Assembly (NCBI RefSeq): GCF_005080865.1
Contig: NZ_CP034861.1
Coordinates: 434,001 to 498,000, forward strand
Length of the DNA: 64,000 nucleotides
From: Buchnera aphidicola (Muscaphis stroyani)
GTDB lineage: Bacteria; Pseudomonadota; Gammaproteobacteria; Enterobacterales; Enterobacteriaceae
Direction of reading: 5' to 3'
Shown piece by piece: positions 32,127-42,029 of this stretch (positions within the stretch are counted from its first letter, which is position 1; each line of letters opens with the position of its first letter). A program made the translations under genes and the position numbers. The notes beneath the pieces are model-generated. The model had not been told where the DNA came from. It made no database searches and saw only the letters and a list, made by a program, of their open reading frames with translations.

Positions 32127-33446
32127 ATGAAATATATATACATAAAAACATGGGGCTGTCAAATGAATGAATATGACTCATCCATGATAATTACAATTTT
32201 ACAAAAAAAAAATAAATATTCAATTACTCAATCAGCAGAAAATGCTGATGTTTTAATTCTAAATACATGCTCTATACGAGAAAAAGCGCAAGAAAAAGTT
32301 TTTCATCAACTGGGACGATGGAAAAAATTAAAAAATAAAAATACAAATATTATCATTGCTGTAGGAGGTTGTGTAGCAACTCAAGAAGGTAAAGAAATTT
32401 TTAAAAGAGCTCATTATGTTGATATTGTTTTTGGAACTCAAACTTTACACAAATTACCTGAAATGATCAATGAAGTGGAAAAAAGAAAACAATTCATAAT
32501 AGATATAAGCTTTCCTAAATTAGATAAGTTTAAACATTATTTAAAACCTAAAAAAAAAAGCTGTACAGCATCTGTTTCTATTATGGAAGGATGCAATAAC
32601 TACTGTTCGTTCTGCGTTGTCCCTTATACAAGAGGTAACGAAGTAAGTCGTTCATGTGACGAACTTATTTTTGAGATATCTTCTTTAGCGGATCAGGGAG
32701 TAAGAGAAATAAATCTATTAGGACAAAACGTTAACTCATACCAAGGATTAACTTTTGATGGTCAAATTTGTTGTTTTTCAGAATTACTAAGATTAGTAGC
32801 AGAAATAGATGGAATTGATAGAATTCGATTCATTACCAGTAATCCTCTTGAATTTACAGATGACATCATACAAGTCTATAAAGATGTACCAAAATTAGTC
32901 AGTTTTCTTCATTTACCTGTTCAAAGTGGTTCGAACAAAATACTCCAATTAATGAAGCGTTCATATACTGTAGAACAGTATGAGTTAATTATAAAAAAAC
33001 TAATAAAAGCTCGATCTAATATACAAATTAGTTCTGATTTCATTGTAGGTTTTCCAGGAGAATCCGATCAAGATTTCCAAAAAACAATGGATTTTATAAA
33101 CAAAATTAATTTTGATATGAGCTTTAGCTTTATATATTCTAAAAGACCTGGAACACCCGCTTCTAAAATGACTGATAATGTTAGCGAAAAAGAAAAAAAA
33201 CAAAGATTATACATTTTACAAAAAAGAATTAATATTCAAACTATGTCATGGAGCAGAAGAATGTTAGGAAGTATACAAACTGTTTTAGTAGAAGGAATAT
33301 CGAATAAAAAAAATACAGAACTATATGGTCGAACAGAAAACAATAGAATTGTCAATTTTAAGGGTTCACCTGAAATGATTGGAAATTTAATTAAATTAAA
33401 AATTGATCAAGTGCACACTCATTCTTTAAAAGGGAAAATAATATAA
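32127..33446 (+). CDS. miaB: tRNA-2-methylthio-N6-dimethylallyladenosine synthase MiaB
   Basis: Radical-SAM methylthiotransferase that thiomethylates i6A37 in tRNAs reading UNN codons. The N-terminal cluster domain has cysteines in [27 protein letters not shown] and VGGCVA. The radical-SAM cluster is [10 protein letters not shown]-terminal TRAM domain ends the protein. At 439 residues it is about 35 shorter than E. coli MiaB (474); the loss is the tail after the TRAM domain, so catalysis should be unaffected. Its stop overlaps the ybeY start by one base (TAATG). E. coli ybeZ, normally between them, is gone. Confidence 0.96.
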   Translation: MKYIYIKTWGCQMNEYDSSMIITILQKKNKYSITQSAENADVLILNTCSIREKAQEKVFHQLGRWKKLKNKNTNIIIAVGGCVATQEGKEIFKRAHYVDIVFGTQTLHKLPEMINEVEKRKQFIIDISFPKLDKFKHYLKPKKKSCTASVSIMEGCNNYCSFCVVPYTRGNEVSRSCDELIFEISSLADQGVREINLLGQNVNSYQGLTFDGQICCFSELLRLVAEIDGIDRIRFITSNPLEFTDDIIQVYKDVPKLVSFLHLPVQSGSNKILQLMKRSYTVEQYELIIKKLIKARSNIQISSDFIVGFPGESDQDFQKTMDFINKINFDMSFSFIYSKRPGTPASKMTDNVSEKEKKQRLYILQKRINIQTMSWSRRMLGSIQTVLVEGISNKKNTELYGRTENNRIVNFKGSPEMIGNLIKLKIDQVHTHSLKGKII

Positions 33447-33895
33447 TGAAAAATGTTATTTTAAATCTTCAGATTCTTTGTGAAAAAAAAAATATACCTA
33501 CTAAAATAAATTTTAATCAATGGATTCAAAAAGTTTTACATAAAAAAAAAATTAATGAAATTACGGTACGAATTGTAAATGAACTAGAAATTCAATATTT
33601 AAACTATACTTATAGAAAAAAAGATAAAACAACTAATGTACTTTCATTTCCTATGAACATATTTTTAAAAAAAAATCATATTATATTAGGAGATTTAGTA
33701 TTTTGTAAGTCAGTGATAGAGCAACAAGCGATAAAATATAAACAAGAATTAGAATCTTATTGGGCTCTTATGACAATACATGGCACTCTCCACTTATTAG
33801 GATATGACCATAAAACCAAAAAAACATCAATAAAAATGGAAAAAATAGAAAATAAAATTATGTTGTCATTAAATTATTCAAAACCATATTTATAA
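33446..33895 (+). CDS. ybeY: Endoribonuclease YbeY
   Basis: Zinc-dependent single-strand endoribonuclease involved in 16S rRNA 3'-end maturation and ribosome quality control. The 149-residue protein (E. coli 155) ends with the diagnostic zinc motif HGTLHLLGYDH near residue 112, and has NVLSFPM and LGDLVFC. Start overlaps the miaB stop, indicating coupling. Two 10-A runs at 33483-33492 and 33542-33551 lie in the gene without breaking the frame. Confidence 0.95.
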   Translation: MKNVILNLQILCEKKNIPTKINFNQWIQKVLHKKKINEITVRIVNELEIQYLNYTYRKKDKTTNVLSFPMNIFLKKNHIILGDLVFCKSVIEQQAIKYKQELESYWALMTIHGTLHLLGYDHKTKKTSIKMEKIENKIMLSLNYSKPYL

Positions 33896-33965
33896 CAAAT
33901 ATTATCATTTATGCTGTTCTTTGATAGAATAGCTCCATATTTTAAAATGTAGATACTTCAAAACC

Positions 33966-34841
33966 ATGAGAGATAATCATTCAAAAAATCACGATAAAAT
34001 AAATAGAAAAGGTTTTTTTTCTCTTTTATTAAATCAGATTTTTCATGATGAACCTAAAAACCGAGAAGAATTGCTGGTTCTAATTCGGGATGCAGAACAA
34101 AATGAACTTATTGATCAAGATACATGTGACATGTTAGAAGGAGTCATGCATATTGCAAAAAAAAGAATTAAAGATATTATGATTCCAAAAACACAAATGA
34201 TAACATTAAAATTAAACTATAACTTAAACAAATGTCTTGAAATTATTATTGAATCTGCACATTCAAGATTTCCAGTGATGAGCAGCGATAATAATTATGT
34301 TGAAGGATTTTTAATCGTAAAAGATTTATTACCTTTTATGAGAACTGAAAAAAAAATTTTTTGTATTAAAAATATATTACGTTCAGCAGTAGTAGTTCCA
34401 GAAAGTAAAAATGTAGATAGAATGTTAAAAGAGTTTCGTTCAAAAAGAAATCATATGGCAATAGTAATTGATGAATTTGGAGCTGTATCAGGATTAGTAA
34501 CTATAGAAGATATTTTAGAGCTGATCGTTGGAGAAATTCAAGATGAATATGATGAAGAAGAAAAATTAAATGTCAGAAAAATAAAAAAAAATACATTCTC
34601 TGTTAAAGCTCTTACAGAAATTAAAGAATTTAATAATATATTCGACACTAATTTTATTGACAAAGAAGTAGATACAATCGGAGGATTAGTAATGAAAGAA
34701 TTTGGGCATTTACCAATTCGTGGAGAAAACATTAATATCAGCGATTATAATTTTAAAATATCTATCGCAGATAGTCGAAAAGTGATACAGATACATGTAA
34801 CTGTTCCGGATAATAAAAAACCACCTATATTGGAACCATAA
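33966..34841 (+). CDS. corC: CorC (YbeX) CBS-domain protein
   Basis: Cytoplasmic protein associated with magnesium/cobalt efflux in enterobacteria; more recent work links YbeX to ribosome metabolism. The 291-residue protein (E. coli 292) has an N-terminal FFSLLLNQIFHDEPKNREELL segment, tandem CBS domains (IMIPKTQM, ARFPV-like HSRFPVM, FLIVKDLLPF, MAIVIDEFGAVSGLVTIEDI) and a C-terminal CorC-HlyC domain (VDTIGGLVMKEFGHLP). It is the last gene of the miaB-ybeY-corC group. lnt, next in E. coli, is missing. Confidence 0.94.
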   Translation: MRDNHSKNHDKINRKGFFSLLLNQIFHDEPKNREELLVLIRDAEQNELIDQDTCDMLEGVMHIAKKRIKDIMIPKTQMITLKLNYNLNKCLEIIIESAHSRFPVMSSDNNYVEGFLIVKDLLPFMRTEKKIFCIKNILRSAVVVPESKNVDRMLKEFRSKRNHMAIVIDEFGAVSGLVTIEDILELIVGEIQDEYDEEEKLNVRKIKKNTFSVKALTEIKEFNNIFDTNFIDKEVDTIGGLVMKEFGHLPIRGENINISDYNFKISIADSRKVIQIHVTVPDNKKPPILEP

Positions 34842-35144
34842 AATTTAGTTGAATGTTTTGAAAATATGTAATTTCTTAAAGTTTTTTATTTTAAAATGAA
34901 TATTTAAAAAATAAGAAATTTTTATGAATTTTAAGTAATCAATTTAACAGTTTCATTATAAATATTAACATTTAAAATGTTATTAAACACACTTGTTTAT
35001 TTATATAAATTGAGAAGTTTATTATAAAATATAATATATTTTTTAATTATTTTTGGTTACTACAAAATAAATAAAAAATTTTATACGAATTAAAATAAAT
35101 CTTATCATCTAAGAAAATATCAGTTAATTTTATATAGAGAAAAT
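34842..35144. other. Intergenic region corC / leuS
   Basis: About 300 bases. It holds the hairpin at 34870-34920; the remainder, where E. coli has lnt and other genes, shows no coding remnant. The leuS promoter is presumably in the right half. Confidence 0.5.
34870..34920 (+). terminator. Candidate terminator hairpin after corC
   Basis: Nine-base perfect arms (34870-34878 and 34912-34920) enclose a second A/T stem (TTTTTTA with TAAAAAA), and a short T-run follows on the plus strand. It starts 29 bases after the corC stop. It is nearly all AT, so confidence is modest. Confidence 0.4.
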
Positions 35145-37730
35145 ATGAAAAAAGAATATACTCCAAAGGAAATAGAATTTTATGTTCAAAAACATTGGGA
35201 TAAAAACAAAACTTTTCAAGCGAATGAAGATTCTACTAAAAAAAAATACTACTGTCTTCCTATGCTTCCATATCCATCTGGAAAATTACATATGGGTCAT
35301 GTGAGAAATTATACAATTAGCGATGTAATTTCTAGATATCAAAGAATGTTGGGAAAAAATGTATTACAACCAATTGGTTGGGACGCTTTTGGCTTACCAG
35401 CCGAAGAAGCTGCGATTCAAAATAATATTGTTCCAGATGATTGGACTTATAAAAATATAAAATACATGAAAAATCAATTAAAATCAATGGGTTTTAGTTA
35501 TGATTGGAACAGAGAATTAACTACATGCAAACCAGAATATTACCGATGGGAACAATGGTTTTTTATCAAATTATATAAAAAGAAATTAGTTTATAAAAAA
35601 AATAGTCTTGTGAATTGGTGTCCTTATGATAAAACTGTTTTGGCTAATGAACAAGTTGTTAATGGTTGTTGTTGGAGATGTCATAGTCAAATAAAAATAA
35701 AAAAAATTCCTCAATGGTTTATAAAAATAAGAAGTTATGCTGAATCTTTGCATAAAGATTTAGAAAAATTAAAAAATTGGCCTGAAAAAGTAAAAAACAT
35801 GCAAAAAAATTGGATAGGAAGGTTAAAAGGATTTGATATTACTTTAAATCTTGAAAATAGTAATAAAACTATAACAGCATTCATTACTCAAATAGAAACT
35901 ATAATGGGAGCGACTTACATCGTAATATCTCCTTGTCATAAAATTTCTATAGAAATATCAAAAAAAAATAAAATTATAAAAAAATTTATTCAGGAAAAAT
36001 CCAGAAAAAACACTTTAATAAAAGAAACAAAAGAAGTAAAGTACGAAGGAACAAATAGTCATTTATTTGCACTTCACCCAATTACAACAAAAAAAATACC
36101 AATTTGGATATCTAATTTTATTGTAGAAGAATATGGGGTCACTTCAATGATATCAACTCCGGCTCATAATCAACATGATTGGAACTTTGCTACTCAAAAC
36201 AATTTAAAAATTAAATATGTTATAAAAAATAATAATTTAAAAGAAATAAAACAATCACCTTACCTTTCTATTAAAAAAAAAGAAATATTATGCAATTCTG
36301 GAATATTTAATGGTTTTAATTTAACAGATGGAAAAAATAAAATTAAAAATTTTTTAATCAAAAAAAATGTCATAAAAGATAAAATAAATTACAAATTACA
36401 AGACTGGTGCATATCAAGACAACGTTATTGGGGAGCTCCAATTCCCATGGCTACTTTAAAAAATGGAAAAGTAGTACCCGTGCCGGAAAATGAATTACCT
36501 ATTCTTTTGCCTCAAATCAAAAAATCAATTAATACGCTATACTCTACTCCTTACCACTCTTTGTCTAATAAGATATACATTAATAATGAACCAGCAATCA
36601 GAGAAAAAGACACTTTTGACACTTTTATGGAATCATCTTGGTATTATGCTAGATATACATGTCCCGATTTTCATACAGCAATGATAGATCCTGTTCGATC
36701 AAAATATTGGTTGCCTGTAGATCAATATATTGGCGGGATAGAACATGCAATTATGCATTTAATGTATTTTAGATTTTATCATAAGCTTCTTAGAGATTTT
36801 AAGTTAGTAGACTCTGATGAGCCAGTAAAAAATTTATTATGTCAAGGCATGGTTTTATCTGAAGCTTTTTATGAATCAGAAGATCACTCAAAACGTAATT
36901 GGATTCATTCATCATCAGTTTCAACTATACGAGATTCCAAAGGAAGAATTATTAAATCATATAATAATGAAGGAAAAGAAATTATTTACGCTGGTATGAT
37001 CAAAATGTCTAAATCAAAAAAAAATGGAATTGAACCAGAATTAATGATTCACCGTTATGGAGCAGACACAGTTCGATTATTTATAATGTTTGCTGCACCT
37101 GTTGAATCTTCTCTTGAATGGCAAGAATCGGGAGTTAAAGGAATATATCGTTTTTTAAGAAAATTGTGGAAGTTAGCTTATAACTATGTTCAAATAAAAC
37201 ATACGCATACAGATATAAATTTTATTAATCTCAATAAACAGCAAAAAGAACTACGCTATTTATTGCATAAAACTATTGATAAAGTATCTGATGACATAGG
37301 GCGTCGAACAACATTTAATACAGCTATTTCTTCAATTATGGAATTATCAAAAAAATTGTTAAAAGCCCCAATGAAGACTCAAAAAGACAAATCTATTATG
37401 AAAGAAGCACTGTGTTGCATTATTAAAATGCTTTACCCATTTACCCCTCATTTTTGTTTTTTAATATGGGAAAACTTAAACAATAACAGTTCTATCGATT
37501 ATGAAAGATGGCCTGTTTCTCATAAAGAAGCGCTATTCAAAGAATTTAATATTCTAATCATTCAAATAAATGGAAAAACAAAATGTACTATTAAAATTCA
37601 TAAAAATTTAACAAAAGAGGAAATTTTATTAAATGCAAAAAGTGAACCTAAAATTAAGAAAAAAATAAAAGATATTAATATTCAAAAAATTATTTATATT
37701 CCAAAAAAAATAATAAATTTTATAACATAA
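35145..37730 (+). CDS. leuS: Leucine--tRNA ligase
   Basis: Class I synthetase charging tRNA-Leu, with an editing domain. The 861-residue protein (E. coli 860) has the HIGH-type motif in MLPYPSGKLHMGHVRNY, the WDAFGLPAEEAA block, zinc-site cysteines around NWCPYDKT, an editing (CP1) domain with the SMISTPAHNQHDWNFA region, the WCISRQRYWGAPIP motif and KMSKSKKNG. AGAG precedes ATG 35145. It heads the leuS-holA-nadD-tusA group; lptE, between leuS and holA in E. coli, is lost. The substrate tRNA-Leu(UAG) is encoded at 2396-2477. Confidence 0.98.
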   Translation: MKKEYTPKEIEFYVQKHWDKNKTFQANEDSTKKKYYCLPMLPYPSGKLHMGHVRNYTISDVISRYQRMLGKNVLQPIGWDAFGLPAEEAAIQNNIVPDDWTYKNIKYMKNQLKSMGFSYDWNRELTTCKPEYYRWEQWFFIKLYKKKLVYKKNSLVNWCPYDKTVLANEQVVNGCCWRCHSQIKIKKIPQWFIKIRSYAESLHKDLEKLKNWPEKVKNMQKNWIGRLKGFDITLNLENSNKTITAFITQIETIMGATYIVISPCHKISIEISKKNKIIKKFIQEKSRKNTLIKETKEVKYEGTNSHLFALHPITTKKIPIWISNFIVEEYGVTSMISTPAHNQHDWNFATQNNLKIKYVIKNNNLKEIKQSPYLSIKKKEILCNSGIFNGFNLTDGKNKIKNFLIKKNVIKDKINYKLQDWCISRQRYWGAPIPMATLKNGKVVPVPENELPILLPQIKKSINTLYSTPYHSLSNKIYINNEPAIREKDTFDTFMESSWYYARYTCPDFHTAMIDPVRSKYWLPVDQYIGGIEHAIMHLMYFRFYHKLLRDFKLVDSDEPVKNLLCQGMVLSEAFYESEDHSKRNWIHSSSVSTIRDSKGRIIKSYNNEGKEIIYAGMIKMSKSKKNGIEPELMIHRYGADTVRLFIMFAAPVESSLEWQESGVKGIYRFLRKLWKLAYNYVQIKHTHTDINFINLNKQQKELRYLLHKTIDKVSDDIGRRTTFNTAISSIMELSKKLLKAPMKTQKDKSIMKEALCCIIKMLYPFTPHFCFLIWENLNNNSSIDYERWPVSHKEALFKEFNILIIQINGKTKCTIKIHKNLTKEEILLNAKSEPKIKKKIKDINIQKIIYIPKKIINFIT

Positions 37731-37804
37731 AATAAATAAAAAATGATTCTTATCTACTTTTAAATAAAATTTAAAAAAATAGTCTTATAAACATTGATTA
37801 TCAT

Positions 37805-38797
37805 ATGAACAACATATATCCAATAGAACTTAAAAACAAGTTAAGACAAAAATTTTACAATTGCTATATATTATTAGGAGAAGATTCTTATCTTCAATAT
37901 CAAAGCCAAGATTTAATATTAAAATTTGCCAAAAAGAAAGGATTCTTCAAAAAAACTATAATTGATATAGAAAAAAGTGAAAATTGGATAAAAGTTGATC
38001 ATTTTTATAAAAAAAAAGATTTATTTTCTCAAAAAAAAATATTAATTGTTAATTTGATTATTAATTCGTTAGATATATTATCAATAAAAAAAATCCAAAA
38101 AATATCTTCTTTATCAAATTTAGATGTTTTGTTAATATTAAAGTTTAATCATCTTTCTTTTACTTTTAAAAAAAATCAATTTAAAAGACCTCAATTGAAT
38201 GTAATTATAATTTATTGTTTTACACCAAATAATTTTTATTTTAATAATTGGATTAAATATGAAATTAACAAGAGAAATTTAAAAATAGAAAAAAGTGCAT
38301 TTTTATTACTATGTAAGCATTATGAAGGAAATACTCTATTCATACATCAAATTTTAAATATGCTATCAATGATATGGCCTGATAAAAATATCACTGAAAA
38401 AAAAATACAAACAGTTATAAATAAGTTCTGTAACTTTTTTCCATCACAATTAATTGATTCAATATTTAATCATGATATAGAAAGAGCTCTTTATATTCTA
38501 AACTCTTTTTATAAACAAAAATATAATTGTCTTCTTTTACTTCGTTCTTTACAAAAAGATTTATTAATCTTACTTTTGATGAAACGTAAAAAAAATTTAA
38601 ATACAAAAATATTTTTAAAAAAAAACAATGTATGGGATAAAAGACATTCATTTTTTGAAAAAGCTTTTTTTCATATTAATTACGACAATTTATGTTATTC
38701 AATGACTATACTGCTTAAAATCGAAATACAAATAAAAAAAAATAACAACTTTTCTATATGGATGCAATTAAAAACATTAATATTGACACTTTCTTAA
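37805..38797 (+). CDS. holA: DNA polymerase III subunit delta
   Basis: Clamp-loader wrench subunit that opens the beta sliding clamp. The 330-residue protein is strongly divergent and lysine/asparagine-rich, but collinear with E. coli HolA (343). Recognisable stretches are CYILLGEDSYLQYQSQDLI near residue 17, LLCKHYEGNTLFIHQIL with WPD following, and LLLLRSLQKDLLILLLMKRK. Position between leuS and nadD agrees with E. coli. The 9-A runs it contains do not break the frame. Confidence 0.88.
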   Translation: MNNIYPIELKNKLRQKFYNCYILLGEDSYLQYQSQDLILKFAKKKGFFKKTIIDIEKSENWIKVDHFYKKKDLFSQKKILIVNLIINSLDILSIKKIQKISSLSNLDVLLILKFNHLSFTFKKNQFKRPQLNVIIIYCFTPNNFYFNNWIKYEINKRNLKIEKSAFLLLCKHYEGNTLFIHQILNMLSMIWPDKNITEKKIQTVINKFCNFFPSQLIDSIFNHDIERALYILNSFYKQKYNCLLLLRSLQKDLLILLLMKRKKNLNTKIFLKKNNVWDKRHSFFEKAFFHINYDNLCYSMTILLKIEIQIKKNNNFSIWMQLKTLILTLS

Positions 38798-38823
38798 ATT
38801 AAATTAAATATATTAATAATTAT

Positions 38824-39461
38824 ATGATAAAATTATATGCGGTTTTTGGTGGAAATTTTGATCCTATTCATAATGGTCATATCTATTTATCGGAACAACT
38901 AGCTAAAGAAATTTATATTAAAAAAATAATATTATTGCCAAACCATAATCCGCCACATCGAGATAAAACAGAAACCTCTATCACTGATAAAATTAAAATG
39001 ATTAAATTAGCAATTTTTAATAATCCTTTATTTAAAATTAGCTATCTAGAAACAAAAAAAAAACTTTTTATACAATAGACACTCTTAAAAAAATTAGAAA
39101 AAAAATCGGCGCTTCAAGACCTTTGTGCTTTATAATAGGAGAAGACAATCTACAAAATTTTAATTTTTGGAAAAATTGGAAAGACATATTATATGTTTCT
39201 CATTTATTAGTTCTTAGTAGAACATGCATCAAAAAATATAATCCTCAATTAAAAAAATGGATTGATTCTCATCAAATTAAAGATTACCGTTTTTTATATA
39301 AACAATCATTTGGATATATTTTCTTTTCAAAAACAAAAGTAATAAATATTTCTTCTAGTCAAATACGAAAAAATTATTATGAAAAAAAAAAATCATGCAC
39401 ACTTTTACCATTAAGTGTTCAAAAATATATTGAATTAAACAAACTATATTATAAAAAATAA
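38824..39461 (+). pseudogene. nadD: Nicotinate-mononucleotide adenylyltransferase NadD, split by a poly(A) frameshift
   Basis: NadD adenylates nicotinate mononucleotide on the way to NAD. The first part (ATG 38824 to a TAG ending at 39078) has the nucleotidyltransferase motif FGGNFDPIHNGHIYL and LPNHNPPHR. The second part resumes in another frame with FYTIDTLKKIRKK, then CFIIGEDNL and ISSSQIRK. The break is a run of 10 A at 39054-39063. One added A joins the parts into 212 residues, against about 213 in E. coli, with every motif intact. Rescue by polymerase slippage or -1 ribosomal frameshifting, recent inactivation, or a homopolymer miscall are all possible. Confidence 0.88.
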
Positions 39462-39527
39462 AATTACTAATAATTTTTTATTTTTAAAACATAAAAAGAT
39501 TAATTTTAATAATTAAAATGTTAGAAC

Positions 39528-39758
39528 ATGAAAAAAAACACTATTTTAGATTTAATTGGGCTTAGATGTCCAGAACCAATTATGATGATCAGAAAAACTT
39601 TTCGTAATATGAAAAATAATGATCAAATATTAATTTTGTCAGATGACCCTTCCACGATTAGAGACATTCCAAATTTTTGTTTTTTTATGAAGCATCAACT
39701 TTTAGAAAACAAAATTAAAATTAAACCTTATTGTTATTTAATAAAAAAAGGAATATAA
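39528..39758 (+). CDS. tusA: Sulfur carrier protein TusA
   Basis: Accepts persulfide sulfur from IscS and passes it to TusBCD-TusE and MnmA for 2-thiolation of tRNA wobble uridines. The 76-residue protein (E. coli 81) has the family motif [15 protein letters not shown] with the acceptor Cys14 in CPEP. TusE, a later relay member, is at 60960-61307. It is convergent with asd; a long hairpin lies between. Confidence 0.94.
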   Translation: MKKNTILDLIGLRCPEPIMMIRKTFRNMKNNDQILILSDDPSTIRDIPNFCFFMKHQLLENKIKIKPYCYLIKKGI

Positions 39759-39772
39759 AAAATATTAATAAA

Positions 39773-39825
39773 TACACTACAATTTTAATATATAGAAAAC
39801 TTTTTATATATTAAAATATAGTGTA
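39773..39825. terminator. Long bidirectional hairpin between tusA and asd
   Basis: Arms 39773-39794 and 39805-39825 pair over about 20 bases (13 inner, 7 outer) with one small internal loop, around a 10-base loop. T-rich tracts follow in both directions, most clearly leftward (TATTTTTTATA on the minus strand about 10 bases on). The convergent genes on either side make a shared rho-independent terminator likely. Confidence 0.6.
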
Positions 39826-39935
39826 AATTTTACATGTAATGTATATTTATGTAATTTATTTTATTAATAATTAAATACTGATTTAATTTTTTATTTATAT
39901 ATTAATTTATAAAAAAATAAATAAAAAATACACAA

Positions 39936-41045
39936 TTATACTTTAACTAATAAATTCAAAATTCTTCTTAAAGGTTCTGAAGCTCCCCACAATAATTGAT
40001 CACCAACAGTAAAAGCAGACAAATATTTTTTTCCCATGTTTAATTTTCTTAAACGACCAATTGGTATATTCAAAGTACCAGTCACTGCTGATGGAGTTAA
40101 TTTATTTAAAGTACTTTTTTTATCATTAGGAATTATATTAACCCATTCATTATGATTTGAAATAATATCTTTAATATCCTGTAAAGGTACATCTTTTTTT
40201 AATTTGACAACAAAAGATTGACTATGACATCGAAGAGAACTAATGCGAACACATGTACCATCAATTGAAATTGGTTTTTTTAATTGTAAAATTTTGTTAG
40301 TTTCAGCTTGACCCTTCCATTCTTCTTTAGTTTGACCATTTGTCATTTTTATATCAATCCAAGGTATTAAACTACCAGCTAAAGGTACGGAAAAATTTTC
40401 TACTGGAAAACTAAAATCACGAGATTTTTGAGTAACTTTATGTTCAATATTTAAAATAGAAGAGTTATTTATTAAATCTTCTGAAATTTCTGAAAATAAA
40501 ACTCCCATTTGTTTTAATAATTCTAATATATGAGAAGCACCAGCACCAGAAGCGGCTTGATAAGTAGACACTGCCACCCATTCTACTAATTGATTAACAA
40601 ATAGCCCTCCTAAAGACATTAGCATTAAACTAACTGTGCAATTTCCTCCCACAAAAGTTTTTATTCCTTTATCAATAGCATTTTTTATTAACTTATAATT
40701 GACAGGATCTAATGCAATTACAGAATCTTTACTCATACGGAGAGTAGAAGCGGCATCTATCCAGTACCCCTTCCATCCATTAATTCGTAATTTAGGATAC
40801 ATGTATTCAGTATAAATACTACCTTGACAAGTAATAATAATGTCCATTTTTTTCAATAAATTAATATCATATGCATTCTTTAATTTTTTACATGAAATAC
40901 CATTTATATTAGGACCGTTTTGACCTTTTTGAGAAGTTGAGAAAAACTCAGGATTAATAGATAAAAAGTCATTTTCTTCTTGCATTCTTTGAATTAATAC
41001 TGACCCTACCATTCCACGCCAACCAATAAATCCAACAGATTTCAT
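39936..41045 (-). CDS. asd: Aspartate-semialdehyde dehydrogenase
   Basis: Reduces aspartyl phosphate to aspartate semialdehyde with NADPH, feeding diaminopimelate, lysine, threonine and methionine synthesis. The N-terminal NADP motif is [15 protein letters not shown], and the active-site cysteine is in [48 protein letters not shown] and GDQLLWGA are conserved. The frame is open to 41063; the start is placed at ATG 41045 to match the E. coli N terminus, giving 369 residues (E. coli 367). The adjacent ATG 41048 is equally possible. Divergent from yhgN, its E. coli neighbour. Confidence 0.96.
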   Translation of the reverse strand: MKSVGFIGWRGMVGSVLIQRMQEENDFLSINPEFFSTSQKGQNGPNINGISCKKLKNAYDINLLKKMDIIITCQGSIYTEYMYPKLRINGWKGYWIDAASTLRMSKDSVIALDPVNYKLIKNAIDKGIKTFVGGNCTVSLMLMSLGGLFVNQLVEWVAVSTYQAASGAGASHILELLKQMGVLFSEISEDLINNSSILNIEHKVTQKSRDFSFPVENFSVPLAGSLIPWIDIKMTNGQTKEEWKGQAETNKILQLKKPISIDGTCVRISSLRCHSQSFVVKLKKDVPLQDIKDIISNHNEWVNIIPNDKKSTLNKLTPSAVTGTLNIPIGRLRKLNMGKKYLSAFTVGDQLLWGASEPLRRILNLLVKV

Positions 41046-41347
41046 CATTAATGTACAGATCATATGAACTAATATTTTAATGAATTAAAAATTAGTTTAA
41101 ATAAGAATGATCCATCCTCCTTAAAAAAATAATTAATAATTTTGAATATACTATAAAATAGAAATTTTATGATAAAAATCATTTTTTATACAACAAATAT
41201 CTTAAAACATAAATAAATTATTAATATAATAGTATATAATTTTTATTATTAAATCATTTTTATACAAAAAATATGCATTTTAAAAAATTTTAAAATAAAT
41301 ATATTTTATTAAAACACATAGTTTTTAAAAGGATACAATAAATTAAA

Positions 41348-41944
41348 ATGAATGAAATAATTTCTACAACTATACTACTAGTGTTAATAATGGATCCTTT
41401 AGGCAATCTTCCAATTTTTATGACAATATTGAAACATTTAGAAGCAAAAAGAAGAAGAATTATAGTAATTCGGGAAATGATTATAGCTTTAATCATCATG
41501 CTTCTTTTTTTATTTGTAGGAGAAAAAATACTTGTTATTTTAAATTTAAAAACAGAAACAGTATCAATATCGGGAGGTATTATTTTATTTTTAATAGCTA
41601 TTAAAATGATTTTTCCTAATGAAAATCAAAATGAAAATTGTTTTCCAAAAGAAGAACCTTTTTTAGTACCATTAGCTGTTCCATTAGTAGCTGGACCATC
41701 TTTGTTAGCTACATTAATGTTGTTATCGCATCAATACTTAAATAATATCTCTTGTTTAATTGGATCTTTGTTTCTTGCTTGGGTTTTAACAGTAATAATA
41801 CTATTACTATCTGGTATTTTTTTAAAATTATTTGGATCAAAAGGAGTTAACGCTTTAGAACGTCTAATGGGTTTAATTTTAATAATGCTATCAACTCAAA
41901 TGTTTCTTGATGGTGTGAAAACATGGTTTCAAAGTTATACATAA
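41348..41944 (+). CDS. yhgN: MarC-family inner membrane protein YhgN
   Basis: Multi-pass inner-membrane protein of the MarC/UPF0056 family; the biochemical function is not established. The 198-residue protein (E. coli 197) has about six hydrophobic segments and the family blocks LLVLIMDPLGNLPIF near the N terminus, ISGGIILFLIAIKMIF and PLAVPLVAGPSLLATLM. It is divergent from asd as in E. coli, across a 300-base AT-rich gap that must carry both promoters. Confidence 0.93.
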   Translation: MNEIISTTILLVLIMDPLGNLPIFMTILKHLEAKRRRIIVIREMIIALIIMLLFLFVGEKILVILNLKTETVSISGGIILFLIAIKMIFPNENQNENCFPKEEPFLVPLAVPLVAGPSLLATLMLLSHQYLNNISCLIGSLFLAWVLTVIILLLSGIFLKLFGSKGVNALERLMGLILIMLSTQMFLDGVKTWFQSYT

Positions 41945-42029
41945 AATTTTTTAAAATAAAAAGTATATTTAAAAAGTTATTGCTATAAAAATAATCATTC
42001 AGTTAAAAAATATAAAAAGGTAAAATTTT

